The notes beneath the pieces are model-generated. The model searched no databases. It was not told the origin of the DNA and saw only the letters and a program-made list of their open reading frames with translations. The translations under genes were made by a program, and so were the position numbers. Shown piece after piece: positions 32,455 to 44,600 of a stretch of 64,000 bases of DNA (positions are counted from its first letter, which is position 1; every line of letters begins with the position of its first letter). The stretch comes from Phoronis australis (lineage: Eukaryota > Phoronida > Phoronidae): NCBI GenBank assembly GCA_002633005.1, contig NMRA01001008.1, positions 2,943 through 66,942 of the forward strand, read 5' to 3'.

Positions 32455-32846
32455 ACAACTAGCTCACGTCAATTTGTGACGGCGCCCTCAAGCTTTTTAT
32501 GAAATTCGCTGGATACTCTGAGGTGAACATTGCACGCCTTTTCGTCATCTTGCGTGGTAATTCTCGCTGCGTAGGAGTCATCTAACAACGTAAAAATTAA
32601 GAATGCTCGAAAAATAAGCATCTTCTCAGAAACTTCGGCTATGAAACGAAATAAAAGTGAGATGGGGAACCACAGATTGGTTGAAATATCTTCGTGCTTT
32701 TGAAGCGATAAGCTGCGATTCAGTGTGCAAAGGTAGAGGTGTTCCCAAAATTCATTTGATCCCTACGTGAGGTCGTTTGGTAGTCGCAGTATTTTACCTG
32801 CCACGGGCAATAGACAATTGTTGAATTTTTTAACTTAATCCAGAGT
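32455..32846. other. Spacer between short ORFs
   Basis: No coding, repeat or clear core promoter element seen, although it would hold the promoter of the ORF at 32847. Confidence 0.35.
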
Positions 32847-33079
32847 ATGCAAGTTACTGGAATATTTTGCATCGCAATTATTCTGGTTTGCACGGCTGCT
32901 TTTTCCTGTTCTCACGACGTGAGTCTCGTTAGCTTTCACTGCACTGCACTTAATGCACAAACTGTTACGTTTTTAGGCAGCAACGTCAGCCTGTTCAGCA
33001 CACCAGAACGGTTAGAAAGCTGACATTAAACGACATGCAGTATTTATTAAAAAAAGAAGAAAGTTTCATTATTTTTTAA
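32847..33079 (+). CDS. Candidate small secreted peptide gene
   Basis: ATG at 32847 begins MQVTGIFCIAIILVCTAAFS followed by C-S-H-D, a textbook signal peptide with a likely cleavage site after AAFS. Two readings are possible. Unspliced, the frame stays open to a stop at 33021-33023, giving 58 residues. Spliced at CAC GAC/GTGAGT (32918/32919) to an acceptor ttttaggcag (32980), a 62-bp intron is removed and the frame ends at 33077-33079. That gives 56 residues with a basic mature part (QRQPVQHTRTVRKLTLNDMQ...). Family unknown. It converges on the minus gene ending at 33138. Confidence 0.42.
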
Positions 33080-33137
33080 TTGGTACGTCCAAATTGTCTG
33101 GCACTTAACTGTCAACTGCTTGCATGAGTTGCTAATT

Positions 33138-33445
33138 TTAACTAAATACTTGATGAGGGCTCCCTCTCAAAGCCCGTTCTTCCACCGCTTTCCCAAGACC
33201 AGCAACCCTTTCTTGATGTTTAGTCAACATGGTAGCTATATCGAAAGATATCTTTGTCAAAATCAATCGAAACCAACATATCATATTCCCATAGCTGTTG
33301 CACAATATCTCATATGTAACTAAGTAAATTGGTGATTTCTTCCTAGATTGCATTTTCCACGTTTAGAGATTCTTACCTGCATAGGTGCAGCTGTTGCCAT
33401 TCCAATTAGCGCTACAGACAGAAGGAAGGGACTCTTTATCTTCAT
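33138..33445 (-). CDS. Candidate small secreted peptide gene, two exons, TATA promoter
   Basis: Exon 1 (33445-33377) encodes MKIKSPFLLSVALIGMATAA then PMQ, a clear signal peptide, and ends at a strong donor CAG/GTAAGA. Exon 2 is best placed at 33251-33138 (acceptor ttttgacaaag), joining in phase 0. It reads ISFDIATMLTKHQERVAGLG and then KAVEERALRGSPHQVFS before TAA. The product is about 60 residues, with a helical, charged mature peptide and no Cys. An alternative acceptor (gatatag, 33241) would break the frame. A TATA box lies upstream. Family unknown; small secreted or regulatory peptides have this layout. Confidence 0.45.
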
Positions 33446-33570
33446 TGTCTTGTCTGAGAAATAAAATGGAAATTTAAAATAAATGTGTCGTCAGAGAATT
33501 GCGATAATGGTCCGTCATCCAAGGTTTGGTCCAAAGCTATCACAATTACACCGAAGTATTGAATTAGCGC

Positions 33571-33580
33571 CTTTTATATA
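33571..33580 (-). promoter_or_regulatory. TATA box and upstream TGACGT sites
   Basis: On the minus strand TATATAAAAG lies about 126 bp before the ATG at 33445, which predicts a start of transcription near 33545 and a short 5' UTR. Two copies of TGACGT (33637-33642 and 33652-33657), 15 bp apart, sit 55-85 bp further upstream. They resemble cAMP-response half-sites (TGACG). The spacing is what a regulated peptide-gene promoter would show; binding is inference. Confidence 0.5.
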
Positions 33581-33659
33581 TGGAACACACTAAGTGCCGC
33601 CTTTAAAGACTTGTGATGCACGAGTTCGTTAGCTTGTGACGTTGATGCTGGTGACGTTT

Positions 33660-36570
33660 AGTCAATACACGTGCAAGAAGTAATCGGAATTGAGGTTTCA
33701 ACAATCTGTTGAATCATGGAACCAATCACAACGGCACTCGATAACAACGTGATTTAATTTTTGCCCGTAATGTGACCTATAGTGTGCGTATTTAACAGGT
33801 TCCATTTTATTAACCAATTGATTGGGACGTCACCATGATCACAACAGTTGGTTATGAACCGTCGTGTAAAAAGTCAAATCAACCACCGTCATATCGAATA
33901 TATATTACTAACGGCCCAAATACGTCTTATTGATTAAAGGTCAACGGTCCTGAACTTACGCAAGCATTACTAGTTAGTTGTCGAAGACAAAAATGAGTTG
34001 TCATGTGGTATTCCATAAATAATCATATTCGCCCAGTCGCTGCATTACGTTTTATTCCAGAGGCGTTGAAATCAGTCTATTGCAATGCGGCCATTTGATA
34101 CTGTTTTCCGTACTCACCTCCTGCACTACTTCAACTGCCTTCTGACATGGAAAGTTTAAAGGTAGGTCAATGTCGATTCGACATCGTTAGCCAGTTCGAT
34201 CACCAAACTTTCCGAAAATAGTTTAAACTAATACAATTGCAACAGTATAAATAACACTAAACATGCAATGAGGTCCCAAAAGTAACATCTGGTACAAAAC
34301 AGTTGATTGTATGAACACTTCTGTCTCAGTTTCCAATTGCTAAATATTATTGGGGACAAATAAAACAACAAGAATAATGTACTACATTTTAAGTTGTACT
34401 ATATCGTCTCCAACTAAGGCCCCGATTCCTATTTTCAGGAAATGATACAAGTTGCACTCAACAGTTTGTGCTGATTTGGGCTTGAAAAACAGGACCTGGC
34501 AGCTCCAGCAATCTATTCCACATGGACGGTATATTATGCTCAAGAAATCGCTTTTGATCCATTAGTGTAGATTTAAAGGTGACTTGTATTTCCCGAAAGT
34601 GGTTTAGCCGTTGATACAGTGTTCAAGTAGAACATGTTTTAAATTCAATGTAAACCTTTCTCCAAGCATGTTTTTGTTTTACCAAAGCGTTTAAAATAAT
34701 TTATACATGTACTTAAGTTACCACCTTAAATATGGCCTAACATGCGACAAAGTAAGCTCAGTTCAAAGCAGTTCGGGGCTCCAAACCATTTAAGCACGTT
34801 TTGATCCCCTTTGTCCATTTTCACAGTGAAATTGATCCAAACACGATTCAAAACGGAAAGTAATTCCGCTCGCTTTATGGTGGAACGTGCATATAGAGTT
34901 GAAGAATCCTACTCGGCAGTGTGCCCAGTTTTAGTCCACTGCGCCGCAGATGAAACCCTTTAAATTGTGAGCACATCAAATTTTCGAAGGCATTTTTAAA
35001 AGCATTATAGCGCCTGAGTTTTTGTTCTGAACTTTACTTGGAAATACAACATGTTTCTAGTGTAATCCTTTTGTTTCAACAGTACTGATGATAGGTAACT
35101 AATTTTGGTTGAGAAAAGGCTTATGTTGTAAATGAATATCATTTAACATTGGTGGTTCATGTTGAGAAATACGCATTTAATGTAGGCTTACTGTGAAAAC
35201 ACATATTAGGCATAAGATGATTCATTTGTAAATTTTATACATTAGTTCCGGTTTCAGATCAATAGAGCGCATGTTATCTTATTTGCGACTGTACTATAAA
35301 AAGAGTGTACGTTGTTTTTAATGATTGATATCTTAATTCAAATGCCTCGTTTACGTTTAAAGGCCACTTACTATTTATTTTAACTTGTCAATTACTGCTT
35401 TTTAGCCTTGCAGTTTATGACATGTAGCTTATTGTCCCACGCAGCGCTCATAAGCCGAAATGACAAAGTTTAAACTATTGAAAGAAACACGTGTGTAGTG
35501 GTAAATCTTATTACGTTTGATCAATCAGTTCTGTACAGTCAATGACTTCGCAAAGCTAACGCGCCATAATAAAGAAACCAAAAGAAGGGGTTACACCCAA
35601 AACATGAATAAAAGGAGGTGCAATTAATGAAATGTTGTTTCGTCATTTACTGTAGAAGCAACTTCGAATGTTCACAAAATCTATCGTGAACACGGTATTA
35701 TACATGTAGTGCAGGCAAGCTTTTTGAGCTGTGCGTCGGAAGCGGGATATTTGTAACTGAAGTTTAAATTGCATCTACAGACATACATTTCGAAATAGAA
35801 TGCGAAACTACATAAAGACCAAGTCATATGGGTAACGATACCACTTAATGGCTTACCATACGCAATATCACATGAGAGAACTAGACAAGCGGCAAGTTTC
35901 TATTTTAGCTGATCCTGCATTCTGTACTGCCTGATGATGTTACCAATTTGCTAATACCTCATTGGATGTCACGACTCCACAGTTTTGAGTTCAGCATGCG
36001 TAGCCTAGTTTTATGCTGTGGTCGTTTGAAATGAACATAATAATATTCATGTGGAAAACAAAAATTAGTGTATGATTGCCTCCACTTCGTGTACAGGCCA
36101 GTTGGCGTGTTTTTGATTTAACTCTTGGTTTCGTTAAAAAAATTCATCAATAATAGCACCAGAAACGAACAGTTGTACAAAATATTCAAATATCATGAGG
36201 AGAAATTATGATAAATTGCATAATAAATGAATATCATTGGCTCAGAAAACCGGGGTTTGCATCCCAAGTCTGTGCCTCGGATATTTCGTGGAGTCTAAAG
36301 CAAACCACTGGCAGCTTATAGTACGTATTCAGATGTACACGTATATGAACATACCTGTACACAAATCAATGCCGAGTTACCCGTTCTAGTGTTACTTAAA
36401 GCAAATGTACCCAGACGACGTCGAAAACGTGGACACTCGAAGACTAAAGAAGCCAAGGATACCAAACGTCATTTGGAACCAATAAACGTCGTGTTCTTCT
36501 GCCTTCGTTGTAAAAAGATGTAATACTACATATCATCGCTGAACTATTCCACATCCGGCTCAGCCATATT
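33660..36570. other. Long AT-rich intergenic region
   Basis: Nearly 3 kb without any open frame of 60 codons on either strand. No exon with paired splice sites, no terminal inverted repeats and no RNA gene were recognised. It may contain the distal promoter of the minus-strand peptide gene. Confidence 0.45.
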
Positions 36571-37141
36571 GCTTCAAGTTAATGACATCATCACTTTCGC
36601 GGCCACGTGTTCCTGAGTGGTCACTGGCGACTGACATTTATTTGGCATGTCACGGTATGACATGTTATGTGGATAAAGCGTCCATCCTTGGTGGTGTTCG
36701 TGTAATCTTGCCACTGCGAGCACGACCCGGGGAGTTTTTGGGTGAGCTGGTGTTGTGCGTACAAGTGGTTCTTCGAAGGTTACACGCTTTAACTGAACTT
36801 CGATTTGGTTACCTTGCGACTCTGGTGAGGAAGTCGCTACAGGAGTATCTCGTAATGTGTTGACGGTTTCTCTGAACCATGTGTCAATTGACATTTCTCA
36901 AGACGTATGAGCGAGGACAATCTGCTTACGATACTACCATTGCTGAATCCCAGCTTCCAGATACGTGATCTTGTACTTTTGTTTTCAGAATACAGACAAG
37001 GCAGTTTCTCTTGGAGGAAATGTCGATAAAAATATTTCTTTTGGTTTTGTTGTCAATGTTGTAGAGCAACATTTATTCGAACCTTGTGCTGGTGCCCGTC
37101 CGTGATCATGGTAGCAAATGAGGACTGAATCCGTCTGATCA

Positions 37142-37441
37142 TTAAAACTTTAGTGTGGGACTTGGTGGAACGGTCGTGATAGGAGAACAGCGCCAGTGTA
37201 GCAAAGCACTATCTGGAGTCATCCCAGGTTGTTTCACGTTTTTGGGAATGGTCCTGACGGTCTTCACTTGACGCTTTATGAATCCATTTTGTTGTGGTCT
37301 CGGTAATGACATGATCTCGTGATGGTAACTCCATTCCATAGCAAATTCACGGTAGAGGACATTTGAGAAGTGTGGTCCGTTGTGACTCACTAACTTTGAC
37401 AGTATGCCAAATTCAGCAAAGACTTGGCGTGTGATGTTCAT
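37142..37441 (-). pseudogene. Integrase core segment of the Gypsy relic
   Basis: The longest undamaged piece. It starts MNITRQVFAEFGILSKLVSH and continues NGPHFSNVLYREFA. The family's catalytic Asp in 'SDNGP' has become His (SHNGP). The third acidic residue region reads PQQNGFIKRQVKTV, where most relatives have a Glu before RQVKTV and here there is Lys. Both changes would kill strand transfer. Confidence 0.85.
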
Positions 37442-38849
37442 TATAACGCAGCTTGGTGGGGGATTTGGTAAGTATTTGACGACAAGATATTTGGAGTAGT
37501 AGTTGGATATGATCAGCCATTGAGTCTCATAGGTGAAACAGGTCTACGTCAAGTACATCCCATATGTTGCTGAGAAGTGATTCTGGCGTCGGAGATGACC
37601 GGTGCTGTTGGCAGATACTACACAAGTTGGTGAACTGTTCGATGTCTCCATTTATTTTTACCAAGTATACAGTGTCCTTAGCTAGAGGTTTTCTCCTGTA
37701 CTATGTGAGTAGTGTGGAACCGCCATAGTGTGTCTTCTTGTAGCGTTTGAGGAATAACCATTTGTTGTCCTTTAAGGATAAGACCTTTGCCTACCGAGAG
37801 TTGATCTAACAGACCCTAAAATGCTCTGGCATCTGTTGGAAAGTTCTTCGGCTGTCTTTAGCCATCCCAGTATAATAGTACCTCTCAGCTGGTTGAGCAG
37901 CTAGGAAACAGTTTGGCCTAGTGTGATAGGTGCCTACTCTATTTACTCGAGGTCGCGAGTACGAGTCCAACTGGGACATACTACTAGTCCCTTGTGACAG
38001 GTTTGTAGCATGTCAACTCGATTTTAACTATATCTTAATAAACCGCAAATATAGTTTCAGTGCAATGGACCCATAGGCGCGCCTTGCGCGCTTCCTGCAA
38101 TTATTTTTTCCATTTGGTTGAGCAGTGTGCCAGCAGCTGTGAAGTTCCCCAGTTTCTGCACGCTGTAGCTGAAAAAGAACATGTCGACTCGGACATCAAG
38201 ATCGATAAAAAAGATCGATAGGCTCCAAGTTGCACGGGTGATGGTAGACGCAAGAGTCCATCAGCAAAGACGTCGTTAAACCCCTTGTTAGAGGTGAGTG
38301 TGGTACCTCTGGAGCTACAAGTATCCGCTGTAGGTGTGATGGAGTCGCGATGAGTGGTTTGCTGACGATCATCACCATATGTTTGTGGTCGGTGATGACT
38401 TGACCACATAGGTAAGTGTGGAATCTCTGTGTTCCGGAGACGATGGCCAATAGCTTAAACTTAATACACGCGGATCTTCGTTCAGTTAGTGGTAGGCCTT
38501 TTTTGGCTTACATAACAGGTACCAATTTGCCGGTTGGATCTAACTGGAGTAGAGCTGCTCGTATTCCTTGGAGAATGGCACCACAGTGCATGTAGATTGG
38601 GAGTTTCGGGTGGAAGTATTGGAGCAGGGACGTCTCAGACAGTTCACACATCAGGTCTCTAAATACACGTTGATGGTGCGGTCCCTAAAGAAACTCCAAG
38701 TCCATGTGCAACAGTTAGAATAAGACCTCAGTTTTCAAGCTCAAGTCCTTGACGAAACGAGATAGGAAGTCACCACACTCAGGAATTGTTGTATTTCTGT
38801 TATCGCGTAGCTATTGCATTTCTTGCAGGTCTGGTACTTTTGCTAGATC

Positions 38850-39218
38850 GGGGTCGGTATCTAATCTTTGTGCGCGAAACAAAGTCGAAATTATTTTTGG
38901 CAATTTCTCTGTTCCTTTTGTGCTAACTCCACAAAAGTGGTCATCAGACAGCGCTCGAGTAATTATAGTTTATGCATACGAGTTTCTAGTCCAAGTTTGC
39001 ACTTAAAAACCCTGATGTTCGTGCTACAAACTCGAGTAAAAACTCGAACTTTTAGATTTAATGATGGATTTGTCAACTTCAAACTAGGACTAATAAATCA
39101 TCCACGTAAGTCCTTATGTACTCGAGCATATAGAGTAATCGACACTTATCTTGAGTTCGCTCAAAAGTAGAGTAAAAAATGCCAAACATAATTTCGAATT
39201 CCATTCGGGACTGGGCCC
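38850..39218 (-). mobile_element. MITE of the GGGCCCGGTCTC family (copy C), inside Gypsy RT
   Basis: The left end GGGGTCGGTATCTAATCTTTG is a decayed form of the family terminus. The right end keeps GGGCCC at 39213-39218. The interior aligns in reverse orientation with 55415-55817 (shared blocks 'ttggcaatttctctg', 'aactcgagtaaaaactcgaa' and 'gcatacgagtttctagt'). It interrupts the pol frame between the SFFGNL block and the segment reading AKVPDLQEMQ, so it inserted after the Gypsy element arrived. Confidence 0.78.
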
Positions 39219-39830
39219 GGGTGTGATTCTAGCATAATTATAAGTGCACAAGTTCCCGAAAAAGGACACTTTTAGTTCTATTTACTTCTTGCTGGAGTTG
39301 AAGACGAGACCCTCTTGGGTGGCGACCTCTATGAAGCGTCGTAGGAATTTGCCTGATAATCTGTATATGACGATGTCGTCAGATTTATAACACGCTCCTG
39401 GTCACTTGTCAAGTATTTGGTTCATCTCTACTTGAATGTGGTTTAGTTTGGCTGATGTTCAATCTAAATGGGAGTCGCTGGAAGCATCTTCCGAATTGTG
39501 TTGGCAAGGTTGTTTATGTTTCGCTATCGGGGTCCAGTTTGATGGACCAATACCCAGACTGCGGGTGTAAATTTGAGAATGATTGTGAACCGATATCCGA
39601 TGGTATGTTCATACCAGGTTAATTCTCGCGGATCTTATTGTGTTGTCGCGTTTGGTCACGCATGTGCCGGAGAGAACTCACCCAGTCGGTTCTTCAATAC
39701 GTCGTATGACTTTTTGGGACTCTATCTTATCGAGCTCAGACTTAATCTTGTCACGTATGACTATTGGTATTTTTCTTGGTGGTTCTACTTCACATTCATG
39801 ACAGTGTTTTGCCGTTCAGTGAATTTACCA

Positions 39831-41458
39831 GACGAAGGGGGCTCTGAGTGTGTGCTAATATCTAGCTTATTTGTTAACAGCCAAGCACACTCTTTTGTCT
39901 GTTATGAAAACCGGCAGGCCAATTATCTAACAGGCTTATTACAGACCACGTGTGAACACCGTCAAACCCATGTTACATTCAGAAAGAATATATTATTGTA
40001 ACTTCGCTGATAGTTAGGGGATTTTGGCGATTCAAAAACTAAACATGATCACCAGTAGACGACGATGTCACAAATGCTATTGGTTTCTGTTCAAATATGT
40101 TATAACTTTTGTTTTTAACAGCACAGCCCAGTCAGGCTAGATACGATCTTCTTGAAGGTTAGAGCAATTGTCGAACAAAAGAGAGCGGGCCCTCCAACCA
40201 TGAATGCCAGAATGTAGTTATAAATCGGTCGTGTAAGATAGTGGCTACAGGGGTAAACTTCCCAACTTGTTGTTGGGCTATAGAATCGAACAAATTGGTA
40301 GCAACGGGAAGACGCCGTAATATTGTGTTGACGGCAAGTTTTTGAGTCTTCTGAAATTCAACGCTAACCAAATTAACTCTCGCTCTTCCGAAACTGCAGT
40401 TTCGTAGAGCAGTGCATTGATGATTTTTGCGCTTGGCAGTAGCTTCATCGGTGGGAGTAACCGATCTTTTCAACAATGCTGGCTTTCGTCATTTTCGTGG
40501 CTAACTTACAGTCCGCCATTGGATGCTGTATTTTGGGGTTATTGTACTTTGTATGTGACGGGGAACTATTACTACAACAGTTTGAAAATCCGGGGTGTGG
40601 GATTGAATTTCGGTCAGTTACCTTGCAAAGAAAAACTTTGACGTGAACAAAAAAATACTGACTTCAATGGTTGACAAGAGTTGTTGCTTGCGCAAAGGAA
40701 GGCATTGTATTTCGTGCAACCGAGAATGAGAGCTGAGATATTCATTGCAAAATGCAGGGAACTCGTTAAGTTGCTGACCCTTGTCCGAGAGCATATGGAA
40801 ATCCCGAGAATGAAAAATGACAATTCAAAACGAACTCATAGCCATACTCGAAACTACAGTATGATGCATATCAAGTGTAACGTTGGTGGGCACAGTAGCC
40901 GAGCGCCCAGAAACAACCCAGGCCTTTCCAAGTCCAATAGGCCGGGATATGGGAGCCTCGCTGGCCCGACACTCACTTCAAACAGTGGACACGCCAAAGC
41001 GCCGTTACCCCGATTGGACATAAGTCTTTCGAAAATTAAATTCAAACCACTTAGCACATTGCCCTCCCCACTTTGTCATTCAAAATCATCCATCCCACGT
41101 TATTGAAGAGTAAGGTACTTCATAGAATTAGCTGTAATAACTATCCTGAATTCTACATTAGTCTCACACAGAGATCAGGCGATAGATTAGTAGAACACAA
41201 TAGCACTGAAAGTAGCAGTGTTTCGGGCATTGTCAGTCTCACCATCATGTTGCAAGTGCACCAGACCTCATGGCCAGGGAACATGGAAGTATAAGCTCTA
41301 CCAGTCGTTGGCCATTCATGGTAAGAAAACTGCAAATTCACTCAATCAGCAGAAGAGCTCTGTTGCCTTGAATCTATGGTAGAGCAAATCCATCTGATGC
41401 AAGCCCTCAATTTCTCATCATTTACAAGCTTAACACGCATGGTCTAGCATTGTGGACA
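39831..41458. other. Region upstream of the Gypsy RT and 3' flank of TADA2A
   Basis: Gag or protease of the Gypsy relic might be expected here on the minus strand (for example the 105-codon ORF 40159-40476), but no Cys-knuckle or D(T/S)G motif was found. The plus ORF 40681-41106 (141 codons, S/P/R-rich) has no motif. The part just below 41459 is the 3' flank of TADA2A; no clear AATAAA was spotted. Confidence 0.35.
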
Positions 41459-41659
41459 TCAACTCAGAATATCCTTGTTAATTGTTCCCCCCTGCAGCAG
41501 AAAGTCATAAAGTTTCCTAGTCTTATTGACATCTATCTTCAGCAGTGCGCGAGCCTGAGCAAGCTTCAGCAAACCATTCTTCTTGCATTCGTCCTCAAGT
41601 ACAGATTTGCACTTCAGGAATGACATCGGAATCAGACGAACACTTGAGCATACATGTAG
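41459..41659 (-). CDS. TADA2A: TADA2A terminal exon, SWIRM domain
   Basis: Acceptor cttgtctttag, stop at 41461-41459. Reads VRLIPMSFLKCKSVLEDECK, then KNGLLKLAQARALLKIDVNK and TRKLYDFLLQGG, a complete SWIRM helix bundle (DNA/nucleosome binding) in which the LAQAR...KIDVNKTRK core is the family hallmark. The tail INKDILS is short, as usual. Confidence 0.93.
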   Translation of the reverse strand, partial: LHVCSSVRLIPMSFLKCKSVLEDECKKNGLLKLAQARALLKIDVNKTRKLYDFLLQGGTINKDILS

Positions 41660-44600
41660 CTAAAGACAAGCAACAAATAAACACTAGAATGAATTAAGTA
41701 ATTACATCACATTATAATTTATTTTTTAACCACTACAAACCATACTTCAAAAAACAACTTTCTTCAGTCGTTGAAATGTAAACAGTTGCAACAAAAGCTT
41801 TGTCACACTGTCTGGACTGCTGTAAAAGTGACCTTTTCATATGAAATTTCGTTAACACATGGATTACGCACTTATAAGCTTCTCTTGACTGCCCCCCTCT
41901 CCCCCCAAAAAAACCCCAACCCACTCATACTAGTCGGTGGGCCAGATTTTGTAGGGCCTCTAGAAAATGTTTTTGTGAGTACTTTAGGGGGGCAATTTTA
42001 TTTTGGTGTTTTTTAATTCATTTATTAGAGTGTTTTCAAAATCTAAAAAGTTCCCACATATAAAGTTGCACATTTTTTAGGAAATTTGAGTTTAAAGTTA
42101 CCTAATAATCACCAAAGAACTTAGTAAACTTATATTTGTAAAAACATCAGTTTTGGTGAGTTTTTTGTAAAACAAGTAATATGGTCCCATCAGTGCCATT
42201 GTATTGAACAATATTACACTCACATTACATGTTTTACTATTGTAAATTAATTGTAAACAGTGAAATTTAAAAAATGTAATAAGGCACCTAGTGGCAAAAA
42301 TGCAAACTAAGTCTGAATGTTACTAGGAAGTTATTCTGGCATTGTCAGCCAACAAAAATACAACAAAACACTTGAGACTGGGCAAAATTTGTGCCTCAAT
42401 GACTAAAACATTGACTAATGGTGTAAAATACAGCTTGTTTGCATAATACACCAGAAATACGTTATAGTACAAAAACAATATAGTTGAATGATCTCTGTGA
42501 ATGTGCACAAAGAGTGTATGAAAATAATAGATAATTCTGACAGCGTTTCTCAAACAGTATGAGACAAATACATGACAATGATCAAAGTATGTACTTTCTA
42601 TGACTTATTCAACAAATAAAATTAACTTTTTAATACAAAAAAGGAAATAACGGGTTGGAGGTCTAGTTAGGGTTGACTTGTCAAAAAACTATCCAATGTT
42701 ATGCAGTCAGTGTTGCTGATGTTACTACAGTTGCACATTTATGTACAGTTTGACCCAGCATTGCAGCACAAACTCAGTTTCCTAGCACACATGTTCTTTT
42801 TGCACTTGCAGCGTTCATCGTTTAGTACTATCAATGGAGATGCGGTTATTGCCATACATATTAACTGCAAAGCTCCACCGCCAAGGAGCCAAATATGGTC
42901 GATTAGAGAGGGTACAGCACTGCACACTGGTGATTAGCCCGCAGGCAATGAAGGGTCAAACACTAAGTCCTTGTTTGGAGGCGGGCACTATTTGGGCAAA
43001 CGTTTGATTCAAAATATGTTATAATGGGCTGTGTTAATTAGAGTCAGCATGTGAATTATTGAACACTAGCCTCAACTATGAGTGAGTTGTCATGCAACTT
43101 TTTCAGACGGGCTTATCAGGAACTGATCCACCACCAGCCTAACAAATTTACAAGCCGTCTGATCTGTAGCCTAATAATGTTGATCGTCTAATAATTAGAT
43201 CAGTTGATGCAACTGAAAATAAATCAGCTGATATACCAGTGCAGTGATTGAAACTTATTTCTTTTAAATCAGATGCTCAAACCATAGTCAATCGATTGAC
43301 ACTGAAGATAATCGACGTTTGACGAAATGGGCAGTGGCTTCCATCGTCCTCAAATTTCGACGGCGACGATGGCCACTTAGGCACTTTAATTTAACTATCA
43401 TTGCAGCTACCTAAGTAATTAATGTTTACAAAAAATTGAGACTGCGGCAGGGGATGACGACCACTTGGACATGTTGTTTGCAACCATCTACTCCATTTAA
43501 CCTTGTCAAAAATTTTTGACTTAAAGTGCTTTAAAATCACACCCACAGTATAACGCCATAGGGTTATCCCTTAGCGCAAGCAGTGTCGATGTGGCAACTG
43601 AAGGGAGTGTTTGAAAAACAGGATTGCAGGAGTATTTGTTTAAACTGGGAACAAATAAAAACATTAACGACCTCCTCAGAGGCATCCCTCTACGCGGTAC
43701 TTCTAAACTTATAGGAACATAATTTGCCGAAAAGTATCCGGCATATGGAGTACCTATGGTATGATCATCGTCTCTACTGGGTCAGCAGTATTGTCTAAGG
43801 CCTAGGCAGCCAAGGGACTGAACAAGTTAAAAACAACTGGTGATAATACTGAAATACACATGGAAAACACCGAGATGTATATTTAAAAAACACGTACCTG
43901 TTTTTGAAAGCTATACTTCTGTCTCTTTCTTGAAATGTGGCCCATAATGTACTTTTCCTGCTAACAAATGATGCACTCATGTTTCAGAGTGTTCCTATCT
44001 TGTTCAGGTTAATTGGGTGTTTCAGAGTTTGGAAGTATAATTGATTTTCTTGGGAAAACTTTGATAACATCTGTATCACTTTCAGCAACTTCAGCTTAAG
44101 TACTACTGTTGGTGCCTTGAAACGTTGCTATGCCATTCTATGTCCTTTCAATTTTTGATGTGACACTTGGTCTTCTAGTCTACAGCACTCAGCAGTAAAC
44201 TGTGTAGGCTACCAAGACATGCAGCTGTTTTATGCACAAACGTTTGTGACACCTCTTCTTCTTTTTGATCTACTGATCTGAAGAGTTCCACAGTCAATCA
44301 CCTTTCATCAGGAAGCTTTCCTAAGCTTCTTTAGGCTCTGACATCACAATTTTGTGCTGTTTGATAAACCTTGAGTTATACAGGCATCGCACTCCATGGG
44401 AGCAGCCATATTGAAGTAACTAAGCACAACAATACAACCTGGCTCTCTGATTGGTCAATTCAATAGAAAAGCGCCATCAAGTGGCAGGAATGTGCATCAT
44501 ATTTTGTGCAACAAAAGCACCTTTTTTTAAAAAATGTGCAAGTGTAGACGTGGGAACTTTTTGGAATTTGATTTATAGGTATATTATCTAGCAACATATA

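Larger units (their letters stand above)
36574..39830 (-). pseudogene. Gypsy-type LTR retrotransposon pol relic
   Basis: Minus-strand order is that of Ty3/Gypsy pol: reverse transcriptase (about 39830-39240), connection (38845-38460), RNase H (38450-38100), integrase zinc finger (about 37700-37560), integrase core (37441-37142) and a C-terminal tail (36894-36574). Readable motifs: YWSIKLDPDSE; the catalytic block DDIVIY; EEGL-like TQEGLVFNSS; SFFGNL; SACIKFKLLAIV; ITDHKHMVMIVSKPLI; FADGLLRLPSPV; CSICQQHR; and SKLVSHNGPHFSNVLYREFA. Many stops and frameshifts show it is dead. A MITE (38850-39218) splits it just after SFFGNL. No LTRs, gag or protease were recognised. Confidence 0.9.

Noticed and set aside
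39573-40001. 142-codon plus ORF
   Set aside because: Antisense to the Gypsy reverse transcriptase N-terminal region, with no motif of its own; a shadow ORF.
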